The notes: generated by a model not told the origin, from the sequence alone. A DNA stretch of 64,000 bases from Sapria himalayana (GCA_029783825.1 JAREIK010003421.1:264802-328801), one strand, 5' to 3'. Positions 46,215-59,860 are shown, counted from the stretch's first letter. Program-made: numbers and translations.

Positions 46215-49200
46215 TAGAGGTGTCAAACGGGCCGGCCTGGCCCCGCTCGGCCCTTTTTTTTGAGCACGAGCGTGCTTTCGTGCTGGGCCAGGCTCGGCAC
46301 GGTTACTGTATCGTGTCGTGCCTGGCCCGGCACGGTTTAAAAAAGCCGGGCCGGGCCCGGCCGTACGGGCCAGGTAAAAAATTTTTGTTTTATTAATTTA
46401 TTGTTTTAATTTTTATTTTAATTATATAAATTATTAGATTATGTATAAAATAATCGATAATGTATAATATTATATATTTATAATATCAAAATTGTTAAAA
46501 TTTATTAAAATTACAAAGTTAAAATTGTTTTTATAATGTAATATAAAATTAGTTTAAAATTTATTAGAATTATATAATAGAGTTATAAATTTTTAAATGA
46601 AAAATTAAAATAAAAAAATAAATAAATCAATAAATTATGTTAAAAAAAATTAAAATGTGAAAAAAAACATAAGCAAATTAAATGAAAAATGACCAATCAG
46701 TCATTAGATACCGAAGATCCGAACTAAACAAATTAAAGTTTCAACGTAACGTATAAATAAAGCGTACAATTAATAAAAAACAAAACATCAAAATCAAAAA
46801 ACAGTAAATCATCATCAATCGTTAATCGACATATCATGAGTATCATCAGCCGCAACATCAAGATCAGTATCATATGGATCATCATCATCATCATCAACAT
46901 CATATGGATGTTGCTGCAGTCCCAGTCCCAGTCCCAGTTCTAGCACGATCATGGATGCTAAACCTCGAATCCTTCCAATCTTTCAAACAAGCAAAGGTCT
47001 CAACAATATATGGACGTAATCTTGATCTCCTATCTGAAATCACGTTCACTGCAACAGAAAAAGTAGACTCCGATGTTACGCTCGACATCGGAGGAGTCAG
47101 TAGATCCCATGTCATCCTAGATAGCACGGGAAATGTGGATTCATATGATTTCCACTATTATAATATATCAAGATTCTTAGTATCAGAATGTGATATGATT
47201 GAGCAGTAATCGGTATCTAAGTATCGAGAAAGCTTGCTCCTATGTGATGGTCCACCCTTACGTTTTTCCCTCGCTAGCTGAATGAAAAAATTATCATCTC
47301 CGAACAAGGTATCCATGCCCGTAATTACAGTCTCACTACCATCACCACCATATCTAGTATCGTAGTATGTGAACAGGTCAGTCAATTTCTCGTGAATGAA
47401 CCCTTCAGGTGGCTCTTCCAGGTTCATGCATGAGGAAATGAAAGTCAGGGTGTTCTCTACCCCTTCCACCTTAACCCTAGGGTCCATGCATGCAGCGAGA
47501 CAATAAAGAGATGGAACGGTGGACCAGTACTTCAAGTACTTAGTCTACATCTCTGCAACTATATGGCTAAGCGTTGAGTCAGCTCGATACTTCCTAAACA
47601 TGCTACTAATATTAAATATGCACCGGAGTGCAATGCAAGTGGTGGGCGTATAAACCGACGAACACATGTTCGTCGTGTCATAAAATATCTTCAGGAATTT
47701 CATTTATGAAATTTCTGAAGCCTCGTCAGTGTCGTCAATAATAAGTTCGTCACTCTTACTATTGATATAGTCGGATATCACGTGTTCGTATCCAACATAT
47801 GATTCCAACATCAGGTACGTATAATTCACAGACAAACAAAGACTATAAAACTCTTGTTGTCTGCGAGGAATGCGAATATATTTTAGTGCATTGCGTATAT
47901 TATCCAACGCGGGGGAACACACCTTCATACCCGCTTGAACAATCAGGTTAATCACGTGACACATGCATCTGACATGAAAGATCTATCCTAAAGGTGCGTC
48001 TCTAATATTCCTAACAAACATATTGATCGCTACTCCATTATTTGAAGTGTTATCGAATGTGACACTAAAAAGTTTATTTTAAATTTTATATTCCCTAAAG
48101 ATTTTCATCATACACTCAAAAATGGTCGGGCCATCATGAGGATGCAGAATCTCAGAGAATCCTAAAATTTATTTATTCATAGTCCAGTTAGAATCTACAT
48201 AGTGGCTGGTGAGATATGCATAAGGTGATTCATCGTGACTTGTCCAGATTTCGGAGTCACAGACACCACTCCACTATATGTCATAAATTCATTAATTATT
48301 TTTTTATTTTTCTAACTAATATATTTTTAGTATGTCATTCTTAGATGTGGACCTAGGAATCCTACGATAAGCTGGCTGAAAATATGTCCGCATGATGCGC
48401 ACTACCCTTGGATCTTCCGAAAATCTGATCGGAAGATCCATCAATGTGATAAGTCTGGTCATGCCGTCCCTACCCAACTCGCTAAAGTATATGAATGGAG
48501 TAAACTTTGAGACAAAAATACAGTGCCAAGTTGGGTTTGCCTAGGATCTAATGGATCATATTTTTTGGTGCATAATTAGGCATGTTTCCTTAGGTGCCCA
48601 GTCCCAAACGAACTTTTACATGTTAAAAGTCTCATATAATATTTGTACTGTGTCATTTCTTCTTCCTCATCCCTAACATTTTTTTTGTTTTATTATAATA
48701 AAATGAGTCCAAACTACAGAAGTCCTTTTAGTTTTTTGTTTTTTAGATGTTTGAGTTTAGACGACTGAAGAAATCAAAGTTTCAGCAGTCTCAGACATCT
48801 GTGTAATATTTTTATTTTCTAAATTTAAATATATTTCATTAGTATTTGTCATTTTTTTAGGATTTTTGTTAATCAGAATAGTTATTTAGAGACTAGATGA
48901 CTGATTTTAAATTTTTTTATTTTTGGTCTAGAGAGAGAAACTAGAGAGAGAGAGAGTAAAAAAACTTAAAATAAATTACCTGGTAAAAGAAGTGAGGTCG
49001 ATCATGTGCATGCTGCACCACAGTCAAGCTCAAAATTCAAAACTCAAGTTGAGATTCCCGAAAATCAAAGCTGAATGTTGAAATTTCGAGTCCCGAGAGA
49101 AATGAGCAAGATTTTTGAGAGAGAAAATGTGAGATTTGAGATAAAAAATGTTTATGAAAAACATAAATGTTATAGAGAGTGATGATAGAATTTATAGATT

Positions 49201-49574
49201 AAAGAAAATATTCTTTTTAAAAAAAAGTCATTTTTTTGATTTTTTTTAATTTTTTTTGTGGGCAGATTCATGAGGGCCGTTAGATTCTGCCCCCTAGCCG
49301 TTGGAGGCGAGATCCAACGGCTGAAATTTTAATTTTTTTTTAATTTTTTTTTTGCCCGTTGGGGGGGGGGGGATTGGGTCGGCTTGGGGGACCGCGGGCC
49401 GGGTCCAATTAGATCCTATCCGTGTTCTTTTTTGCGGGAGTGGCAAAGCGAGGGTCATGCATGACACGGCATGGCCCGTGCCTTACACGGGCACGGGATT
49501 TTTCTGTGCTGGGCTTTCCCATGCATTGCTTAACCGTGCCGGGCCGGCCCAGCCCGGCCTGGTTGACACCTCTA
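46215..49574 (-). mobile_element. Young 3.4-kb hAT, nested
   Basis: Terminal repeats TAGAGGTGTCAA and TTGACACCTCTA, with a perfect 8-bp target duplication GATATGTT at 46,207-46,214 and 49,575-49,582. It is inserted within the transposase of the old element. Long stretches are identical or nearly so to 19,301-22,829, so both come from the same recent lineage. Confidence 0.93.
46900..48850 (-). pseudogene. hAT transposase of the nested young element, broken
   Basis: Recognisable in order on the minus strand: finger (EMTQYKYYM, both Cys of the first pair lost), catalytic region, CHVINLIVQAGMKV and IRNALKYIRIPRRQQEF (from 47,964), MDPRVKVEGVENTL (47,535-47,158) and the dimerisation domain LLTPPMSSVTSESTFS (47,127-46,900). 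It shares the TAA stop before MKFLKIFYD with the copy at 20,814. It has further stops at 47,158-47,163 and a deletion of about 50 bp that removes the HRWN block. The Glu before STFS is kept. Confidence 0.85.
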
Positions 49575-50899
49575 GATATGTTATCAAATGTAATATTAAA
49601 TATTTTACTTTTGAATATCATAATTTCTAAAGACTCTCATCAAGCATTCATATATAGCAGGACTATCATGAGCATAATGAATCTCTGAAAATCCTAAAAT
49701 TTTTTTATTAAGTGTCTATTTAGAATCTATATAGTGAGCTGTGTGACATGCAAAAAATACATCATCATGACTAGTGTATATATTGGATGTCACCTATATT
49801 ATATTATATTGCCGAAATTTATTAATTATTATTCATTCTTTTAATTTATAATATTTTAGCATGTTGTTCCTACACGTGAACCTAGAAATTTTATGATATG
49901 TTGACTAAAAATAGGTCTGTATGATACTGACTACCATTAGTTCCTTTGAAAATCTAATCAAAAGACTTATTGTGGTGATTAATTGAAACATGTATTTTCT
50001 TCGTAACTCATTGTTGTATATGAATGAAGTCAACGTAGAAGCCGAACTAGATCTAGTCTCAAAGACCTCACTTCTCAGTTAGGTTTGTATAGGATCTAAT
50101 GCACCATATTTTTTGGTGCAATGATCAAGTTTTTTTAGGTGAACAGTCTCACACGCACTACTATATATATATATATTTTTTCTTACAATACTTGCATTGT
50201 ACTGATTTTTTATTGAAAACCTAGAAAATTTTATTTGGTACAATGTTAAAGACTAAACTATATTTAATCTTTTAGTTCTTTATTTTTTAGATATTTGAGT
50301 TTCTGTCGAGGTCATTGGAGAAATCATGTTTTCAGTCTCGGATATTTTCGTAGGGTTATCATTATTAATATTATTTACATCTACATTAATATTAATTTTG
50401 TTTTTATTAAATTTATTATTTATTATCTAATTTTTTAGTTTATGAATTATATTTTAATTTCTAAATTAAAAATTCATTAATATTAATAAAAATTTAAAAC
50501 TAAATAAAAATTTAAAAACAATACTTGGTTGGTGTTTGGTAGGTTTATGGAGAGGAGATAAACAGCCTGAAGCCCATATTACACCTAATTTTTATGTTGT
50601 CCATAGTTCATGTTTTTTAGCCTTTAGAGAGAGAAAAACTTGAGATCGAGAGGAGAGAGAGAGAGGAGAGTAAGAGATGAGAGATGAGAGATTTGATTTG
50701 AATGAAAAAAATCAAATCTCAATTCTTCTTTATATAGATTTAAAAAATATATATCTATTTTTAAATTTTCAATATTTTTTTATAATTGAATAGTGCAAAA
50801 TTCCGAAAGCTTTTGGATCTTCTACTCTAGTTGTTGGAAGTGAATCCAACGTCCTGAATCTTCAACATTTATCTTTTTTTATACTGTTAGAAACCAAAC

Positions 50900-52969
50900 T
50901 AGGTGTCAAATGGACCATGCCGGGCTGGGCTGGGCCGGCATGGTTTTAGGTTACCCAACTGTGCTACTGTGCTGGGCCAGACACGACAGAGTACAGTAAC
51001 TGTGCCATGCTTGGCCCAACACGGTTTCTTCAAGCCTGTCCCAACACGGCTCACCGGCATGGCCAATTTTTTTCCATGCTGGGTCAGGCCCGTATGGGCC
51101 AGAACAGGCTCGCACGGTCCTGTTTAAAAAAATAATTTATTTATTTATTTGTTTATAATATTTATGTAATTATAAAATATAAATTAGATAATATTTAAAA
51201 ATATTTAAATTATAAATTGTAAATATTTTAATAGTTATAGAGTTTATTTTTTTATGTTATTTGTTTTAATTATGTATTAATTAGATTAATAAATTATAAT
51301 TTACTAGAATTAAATTTTAGAATTTTTAATAAAATTCTTAAACACAAAAATAAAATAAATATAATATTTCTTTAACAAAAATGACAAAGTCACAAAGTCA
51401 TACGCCCAAATCAAAGTACATATAATGTAAATAAAAATGAGTACAAAATATCGAAATCAAAAATCAGAATTAAGCATAACTCATAAGCATAAACATAACT
51501 ATAACATAAGTGTCGGCGTGTCATAATTTCGTAATGGTTAACTGTCAGGCATCAAATGCCAACATCATCAATCGTTTATCGACATATCATTATTATCATC
51601 AACATTAATATTAAAATCATTATCATATGAATCATTATTAGCAATCAACTCCTCTGTTTTTGTTGTAGGTCCTGTTCCAACATGATCATAGATTAAATCT
51701 CGAATTCTTTTAATCCTTTATGCATCCTAAAATCTCAATATTATATGGACGTAATTTTTATCTTTTATTTAATATCACATTCATTTCAACAGAAAATGTA
51801 GACTCTGATGCTATGCTCGACATCAAGTGGGTCAGTGGATTCCATGCCATCTTAGATAGCACGAGAAAGGTGGACTCATATGATTTCTACCACTGTAATA
51901 TATCAAGATTCCTAGTATTAGAATATGATATGATTAAGCAATAATCAATATCTAAGTACCGAGAAAGCTCCTTCCTATTTGACGGTTCACCACGTCTTTT
52001 CTCCCTCGATAATTGAATAGAAAAATCGTCATATCTGGATATGGTATTCATGTCCATACTTACAATCTCACTGTTATTATCATCATACCTAGTATCGTAG
52101 TATGTGAAAAAATTAGTTATTTTCTGGTGAATAAATTCTCAGGTGGATCTTCCAGGTTCATGCACGAAGAAATGTAAGCTAAAATACTACATACTCTATC
52201 AACATTAACCATATGGTTCATGCATGCAGTGAAACAATAAAGAGATGAAACGGTGAACCAGAATTTTAAGTAATTGGTTTTCATCTCTGCAACTTATGGC
52301 TAAGTGTCGGGTCAGCTCGATACTTCATATACATGCTACTAATGCTGCATATGTACCTGAGTGTAATGCAAGTTGTGGGAGTATAAACCGACGAACACGT
52401 ATTCGTCGTGTTATAAAAATCTTTAGGAATTTCATAAATAAAATTACTGAAGCCCAGTCAGTGTCGTTAATAATAAGTTCGCCACTCTTACTTTTGATGT
52501 AATCGGATATTATGTCATCGCATCCAACAAATAACTTCAACCTCAGGTATGTATAATTTAAATGATGTTTTACATCCGATTGAAATTTCTTCTTTAGATT
52601 CATACACAAATAGAGACTATCGAACTCCTGTTGTCTGTGAGGCATATGAATGTATTTTAATGAGTTACATATACTTTCCAAATCATACATAGGCCTGAAT
52701 GGTTTCCAGAATCGTCAGGCTCATCTTCTGTCGTTGGGGCAGTTTCTCGGCTTGTACCAAGGTACCGTGACAACAGGCCACTGTACCATGTCGGGCCAGA
52801 CACCGCACGAGATCTGGTTGCCTCATCATGGCATGATATGGTTTGTGCCGTGGACAGGCATGACACATGCATAGGACGAAAAATTCCCGTGCCGTGCTGG
52901 TCTAAGCACGGCTGAACCATGCCGTGCCTTTTGACGGATTAGGCCGGTCTGACTTGATTGACACTTCTA
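50900..52969 (-). mobile_element. Internally deleted hAT, nested
   Basis: Ends TAGGTGTCAAATGG and TTGACACTTCTA, flanked by AACCAAAC (50,892-50,899) and AACCAAAT (52,970-52,977). At 2.07 kb it keeps the C-terminal half of the transposase (51,600-52,690, minus strand) and then jumps to the GC-rich right terminus, so the finger and first catalytic block are deleted. Confidence 0.85.
51660..52690 (-). pseudogene. C-terminal half of a hAT transposase
   Basis: 52,690-52,325 reads SICNSLKYIHMPHRQQEF, LKKKFQSDVKHHLNYTYL and ILFMKFLKIF, with no stop between the last two segments, unlike the younger copies. The dimerisation domain follows towards 51,660. Frameshifts are present and the N-terminus is absent. 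Confidence 0.8.
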
Positions 52970-53429
52970 AACCAAATAGGAGGGGAACCAAAGCTTTTGG
53001 GTAGTCTAGAAGCTTCGGGCTTGGGATGTCAGTGTCAAATAGGGGTCAGGCTGGTTCCTGGGGGGGGAGGCATGTGCGTCCACTTGTGCTTGGGACGTGG
53101 CCACGCAAATGCGCTCAGCCAATCACATGGTGGGTTCATTAAAATTATTTGCCACATATACTAGGCAAGATGGGTGAATTTTTATTAATAAAATATTAAT
53201 TTTTTTTAAACTATGCAGGACGGGCATTGTCTGATTGGACCAAGCTCAATACCTTGTTTGAGTATTAGGGCACGATAACCATGCTGCTGGACTATACCTA
53301 TGTGCATATTGGGTCGTGCTTGGCTCGACATGAGGCTTGGAACCACCTGGCCCAGCACGACATGAGTCGTGCCTCGGGTCGGCCCCAACCTGCCCTAACC
53401 ACGTAATACCTCTAAATTAAACTTTTTGA

Positions 53430-54528
53430 ACTCAGAAATTAAGTGAATAACTTGAGCACTTTTGAGACAAAAAGTTGAGAGAGATGATAGAGAATAGAAG
53501 CATTAGGAACAACCAAGGCAGTAAAGGACAAACTGTCCAACAATCCAATTCTTATCATATTTTGAGAGATTATTGGAGACTTACCTTGATGGATAAATAT
53601 ATGTGTTACGTGATTAATCTGATAGTACAAGCAGAAATGAAAATTATTTATACCGTACTAGAAAAAATAAAACTATTTTAAAAATATCTTAGGATGTCTA
53701 GTAGACAATATGAGTTTAGTAACCTATGATAATCATTGCACTCTTCTAATGGTTCTTTGTTAATGGTCATAACAAACATGTTAATGACTACTTCATTGTT
53801 AGATATTTTATCAAATATGAAACTAAATATTTTATTTTGAATATGATAATCTCTAATGATTTTTATCATGCACTCATTATTTAATGATGCATCATGGACG
53901 GTGAGGTATGTAGAAGATGTATCATCATGATTAGTCAATAATTGGACATCACGATTATCATGTCAATATATTACCTAAATTTATTAATTAATATTTATTA
54001 TTTTAACTTATAATATTTTAGTATGTCAAAATTAATATGTGAAACTAGGAATTATACGATATATAGGCTGAAAATAGGTTTGCATTGTACTGACTACCAT
54101 AAAATTCTTTGAAAATCTAATTAGAAGATCGATTGTGATGATTAGTTTGACTATGTCTTTCCTCCCTAACTTGTGATATATGAATGCGATCAACAAAGAA
54201 ATTGACCTAAATTTAGTCTCAAAGATCTCACTGCTCAGTTGAGTTTGCTTAAGATTAAATGTTTCATATTTTTTGGTGTAATGATTGACATGCCTTTTAG
54301 GTGCATATTTCTATATGTGCTCTTATATGCATATAGTTTTTTACAATTATTATATTGTATTAGTTTTTCATTGATTATCCTAGTTTTTTATTTTGTATTA
54401 TGTTAAAGTGAGTTCAAACTATATATATATTTTTAGTTTTTTATTATTTAGACGTTTGAGTTTTAGTTGAGACAATGAGAGAAAATATGATTTTAATTTC
54501 AAATCTCTCAGTAGAGTTATCATTATTA
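53430..54528 (-). mobile_element. Fragment of a further old hAT, with an internal inversion
   Basis: 53,938-53,735 (minus) reads NECMIKIIRDYHIQNKIFSF and FDKISNNEVVINMFV, and relics continue to 54,500. But 53,580-53,730 reads on the + strand as MCYVINLIVQAEMK and RMSSRQYEF, the next part of the same protein in reverse orientation. The sequence resumes after the nest at 62,134-62,667 and 63,397 to about 63,810. Confidence 0.7.
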
Positions 54529-55277
54529 ATATTATCTAGAGGTATCACCAGCTCGGCCTGGTTTTAGGAGGTCCAATCGGGCCATCGTGTTGTGCCTAAC
54601 ATGGCTCGGTACAGTAACCATGCGGTGCCTGGCTCGACATGGTTTCTTTAGGCCAGGCCCGGCATGACCCATCAACCCGACATATTAAGAAACCATGCCA
54701 GGTTGGGCCCATGCGAGCCAAATTTCAATTTTTAATAAATTTTATTTTCAGATTAGTATTTATTTTATTTTTATATGTTTTTAATACTTAAAAAGTTTTT
54801 TTTTTAAATTTTTTAGTAATTGGTTAATGTTAATTATTAACTAAAAATAAATAATTAAATTTAAAATTTTTATTTTATTAAATTTAATAAAATATTAAGC
54901 TTATTTATTATAATAAAGATAAACTGTAAGCAACATAAATTTTAAAATTAAATGTGTATCAGTATAAGTGTTTGAATTAATAAAATATTTAAACATAAAT
55001 ATGAATAAAAGTTAAAAACTAATGCAAAATGAAAATTTATAAAAAATAATATTTAAGTTTCAAGTATCAAATGCATTAAACCACAACCACAAAGGCACAA
55101 AGATAACTCATGCCTCGAAGTAATAAATAAACAAAAAATAAGACATAAGTATCGTAATCTGGTAATCGTCAATCGTCAACATCATTAATCGTTATATTAT
55201 CCTCAATATCAATATCACATAGATCATTATAAGTAATCAACTCTTTTATTTTTACTACAGTCCCAACACGATCCTGC

Positions 55278-56910
55278 GTGCCTAAGCTCGAGCTCTCTCA
55301 ATCTTTCTTGCATGCTAAAATCTTAATAATATATAGATATAATTTTGATCTTTTATTTGAAATCATATTCATCGTAACAGAAAAAGTAGACCCCGATACT
55401 ATGTTCGACATCAGAAGAGTCAGTAGATCTCGTATCATCTTAGATAGTATGGGATATGTAGACTCGTATAATTTTCATCACTATAATATATTAAGATTCA
55501 TAGTATCAAAATGTGATAGGATTGAGAAGTAATTGGTATCTAAGTACCGAGATGGTTCGCTCTTATTCGATGGTCCATCCTGTTGTTTGTCCCTTACTAA
55601 TTGAATAGAAAATTTATGGTCTCTGAATATGATATTCATGTCCATACTCAGAGCCTCACTAATACTAATACTATATCTAGTATCGTATATATAAAGAGCT
55701 CAGTCAATTTCTCGTGAATGAATTCTTCAGGTGGATCTTTCAGGTTTATACATGAGGAAATGTAAGTCAAAATGTTCTCCATTACTTCCATCCTAACCTT
55801 ATGGTCCATGTAGGCACCCATACAATAAATAAATGAAATGGTGGACCAATATTTAAGTAGTTAGTTTTCATCTTTACAATCATATTGCTAAGTGTCGGTT
55901 CATCTCGATACTTCCTAAGCATGCTACTATTGTTGCATATGCACTTGAATGTAATGCAAGTTGTTGGAGTATAAATTAATAAACACATGTTCGTCGTCTC
56001 ATAAAAAATTTTCAGGAATATTATAAATGAAATTTCTAAGCATAGTCATTGTCGTCAATAATAAGTTCATCACTTTTATTATTGACGTAATCGGATATTA
56101 CGTGTTCGTATTCAGCACATGATTCTAATATAATATAAATATAATTCTAATGATGTCTCACATTCAATTGAATTTTTCTCTTCTTAAGATTTGCAGATAA
56201 ATAGAGACTACCAAACTCTCATTGTCTGTGAGACGTGTAAATATATTTTTGAGTTACGTATGTTTTCCTAAAGTGGGGCACACACCTTCATCTTCGCTTA
56301 TACAATCAGGTTAATCATATGACACATACATATAATATTGAAAATCTTTCCTAATGGTCTATTTTTAATATTTCTAACAAATATGTTAATTGCCACTCAA
56401 TTATTAGATGTATTATTGATTGTGATACTAAAAATTTTATTTTGAATTTTATGTTTTCTAAAATTTTTATCATGTACTCAAAAATGGTCGAGCCATTATT
56501 AGAATTAATAATCTCAGAGAATCCTAAAAACTTTTTATTTAGTATCTATTTAGAATCTATATAGTAGACTATGATGTATTCATAAGATGCATCGTCGTGA
56601 CTGGTTTAGATATCAGATATTATGGATATCATTCCACTATATTTCTTAAATTTATTAATTATTATTTATTTTTCTAACTTATAATAATTTAGTATGTCGT
56701 TTATAGATGTGGACCTAGGAATCCTACAATATGCATGCTGAAGATATGTCTGTATGATACTGTCTACCCTTGGATTCTTCGAAAATCTAATCGGAAGATC
56801 TTTTGTGGTGATCAGTTTGACTATACATTCCCTCCCCAACTTGTTGCAGTATATGAAGGGGATAAATTTTGAGACTGAACTGGATTTAACTTCAAAAAAT
56901 TTACCACTAA
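55278..56910 (-). pseudogene. hAT transposase relic of the old element
   Basis: Dimerisation domain around 55,290-55,440 (minus), LLIYTPTTCITFKCICNNSS and LRKYRDEPTLSNMIV at 55,988-55,860, and catalytic-region relics up to 56,900. The finger region lies after the nested element (60,653-60,790). Numerous frameshifts. Confidence 0.75.
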
Positions 56911-57151
56911 GTTGGGTTTATAGGTGTCAAATGGGTCAGGCTGGGTCGGCCTGATCTGGTTTTGGGCCACCTAATCGGGCTACCATGCCTGGCTAGGCAT
57001 ATCATGGTATAATAATCGTGTCGTGCCTGGTCCGACATGATTTCTTTAGGCCAGGCTCGACATGATTTCTTTAGGCCAGGCCCGACATGGTCCGTAGGCC
57101 TCGGTGGTTTTTAACCGTGCCAGGTCATACCCCTACAGGCTAGTTTTGGCC

Positions 57152-57340
57152 AAGGATTAAAATATCGATATCTACGGATATATCGGTACTTGAATTTTAC
57201 GGATATATCGGTGTGTATTTGCATCATTCACAATTATAAATATATCGGAGATATATCGGTCTTAATAAATATATCGATACTTAGAATTTATTGATATATC
57301 AAAGATATATCGGTGAATATATCAGAAATTTTTATCTTTG
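57152..57340. mobile_element. TATATCGG MITE, copy 2 (189 bp)
   Basis: AAGGATTAAAATATCG ... AATTTTTATCTTTG, with a perfect 9-bp target duplication GTTTTGGCC at 57,143-57,151 and 57,341-57,349. It is inserted in the left terminus of the hAT 56,919-60,644. Confidence 0.9.
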
Positions 57341-57940
57341 GTTTTGGCCAGTACAAGATGGTTTTTAAAAGTTATAAATTTAATAATTTTTTTAAAAAAT
57401 TATGTTATATTTTATGTAATAATTAATTAGTTAATATTTAAAATTATTAAATTGTAAATTATAAATATTTAATACTTAAAAAGTTTTTTTATAATATTTA
57501 TTATTTTTATTTTTTATTAATTAGAATGAGAATCTAGATATGAATTAATAAAATATTTAAACTTAAATATGAATTAAATATTAAATTGATTGCAAACTGA
57601 AAATAAAAAAAATAAATATTAAAGTTTCAACTTTCAAACATCATTCACAATTATAAATTAAATAAAGTAATTCTGAAATATAAATGACAAATCCAAACCA
57701 AACAAAATATAATATACATAAAAATGAGTACATCGAAATCAAAAATCAGAATCAAACATAATCATAATATAAGTGTGGCAACCCCGTAATCATTAATCGT
57801 CAGGGGTCAAGTGACAACGTCATCAATCGTTCATCGTCATATCATTATCTTCCTCAATATTAAAATTATATTCATATGAATCATTATTAGCAATCAATTC
57901 CTTCACTTTTGTTGCAGTCCTAATCTCAGCACGATCTTGG

Positions 57941-59860
57941 ATGTCAATGCTCGAATCCTTTCAATCGTTTATTCATGCTAAAATCTCAATAATATCTGGA
58001 CGTAATCTTGATATGCTATCCGAAATTACATTCACTATAAAAGAAAAAGTAAACCCAGATATTACACTTGATACCAGAGGAGTTTGTAGATCACGTGTCA
58101 TTCTAGATAGCATAGGAAAGGTAGACTTGTATGATTTTTATCAGTGTAATATATAAAGATCTTTAATATCTGAATGTAATAGGATTGAGCAGTAATCGAT
58201 ATCTAAGAACCGAGAAAGCTCGCTCCTATTCGATAGTCCACCACATCATTTCTCACTCGTTAATTGAATGAAAAAGTTTTCGTCTCTGAATATGATATTC
58301 ATGTCCTTACTCGTAGTCTCATTACTACTACCATACCTAGTATCATAGTATGTAAAAAGCTCAGTTAACTTTTTGTGAATGAATCCTTCAAGTATGTCTT
58401 CCTGGTTCATGCACGAGGAAATATACGTCAAAATATAATCTATCTCTTCTACCTTAATCTTAGGGTTCATACAAACAATCAGACAATAAAGAAATGGAAT
58501 TGTGGACCAGTACTTTAAGTACTTGGTTTCCATCCCTACAATTATATGACTAAGTATTAAGTCAGTTTGATACTTCCTAAACATGTTACTAATATTGCAT
58601 AAACACTTGATTGCAATGCAAGTCGTGGGAATATAAATTGACGAACATATGTTCGTCGTGTCATAAAAAATCTTCAGAAATTTCATAAATAAAATTTTTA
58701 TAGTATAGTCAGTGTCATTAATAATATGTTCGTCACTCTTACCATTGACGTATTCAGATATCACATGTTCGTATTTAACACATGCCTCCAACATCAAGTA
58801 AGTGTAATTCCAAATATGTCTCATATTCGTTGAAATTTCTTCTTCTTAAGATTCGCAGACAAACAGAAACTACTGAACTCTTGATATTTATGAGGTATGC
58901 GAATATAATTTAATGAGTTATATATATATTTCAAGGTGATGGAATACACTTTCATCTTCGTTTGTACAATTAGGTTAATTATGTGACACATGTATATAAC
59001 GTGAAAAATCTTTTCTAATGGTTCGTCTTTAACATTCCTAACAAACATGTTAATCGATACTTCATTATTAGCTACTATATCGAATTTGATACTAAATATT
59101 TTACTTTGGATTTTATATTTTCTAAAGATATTTATCATATACTCAAAAATGACCAAGTCATCATGAGGATGAAGAATCTCAGAGAATCCTACAATTTTTT
59201 TATTTAGAGTTCATTTTGAATATATATAGTGGGCAGTGAGGTATGTATAAGATATATCGTCATGACTAGTCTAGATTTCGGATGTTATCGACACTACTCT
59301 ACTATATGCTATAAATTTATTATTTATTATTTATTATTTATTTTAACTTTTAATGTTTTAGTATGTCAATCCTAGATGTAGATTTAGGAATCCTACGATA
59401 TGCAGGTTGAAAATATATCTGCTTGATACTCATAACTTTTGGATCCTCCGAAAATTTGATTGGAAGATCCATCATGATAATCAGTTTTGTCATGCATTCC
59501 CTTCCCAACTCGCTGTGATATATAAATGGGGTAAATTTTGAGACTCAACTGGATCCAGCCTCAAAAAACACATTGCTGAGTCGGGTTTGCCTATGATTTA
59601 ATGCGTCATATTTTTTGGTGCATAGTTTGGCATGTCTTTTAAGGTATTCAGTCACACACGTACTCTTACAAGTTAAAATTTTCATATAATATTTGTACTG
59701 TACTGATTCTTCTTCGGAATCTCTAATATTTTTTTATTTTATTATATTAAAGTGAGTCTAAATTATTGAAGTCCTTCTAGTTTTTTATTTTTTAGATATT
59801 TGGGTTGAGGTGACTGGAGAAACTAAATATTAGGCTGTCTCTGATCTTTGCATAGGAATT
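57941..59860 (-). pseudogene. hAT transposase of the 57-60 kb element
   Basis: 59,156-58,821 reads IFEYMINIFRKYKIQSKIFS and later INLIVQTKMKV. 58,824-58,246 reads MRHIWNYTYLMLEACVKYEH, ILFMKFLKIFYDTTNICSS and MNPKIKVEEIDYIL. The dimerisation domain lies near 58,110-57,941. Here the position of the shared TAA is a sense codon (ILFMKF). The finger reads QYKYYM near 59,690, lacking its Cys pair. Broken by frameshifts. Confidence 0.85.

Larger units (their letters stand above)
45556..50400 (-). pseudogene. hAT transposase of the old element, in two blocks
   Basis: 45,744-45,556 holds the dimerisation domain (LESTFSITVNIILNGRSKLR). 46,200-46,000 and 50,400-49,583 hold the middle and N-terminal parts. 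Its BED finger reads QCKYCKK near 50,200, so it keeps both zinc-ligand Cys residues. It is interrupted by 46,215-49,574, and many frameshifts and stops are present. Confidence 0.75.
44922..53414 (-). mobile_element. Old hAT element hosting two later hAT insertions
   Basis: Left end TTGAGGTGCCAAAT and right end TACCTCTA. Flanks AATTTTAT and AATTAAAC match at only 5 of 8, so the outer borders are tentative. Its own parts are 44,922-46,214, 49,583-50,899 and 52,978-53,414, about 3.05 kb, once the two nested elements and their duplicated targets are removed. Transposase relics read on the minus strand. Confidence 0.7.
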
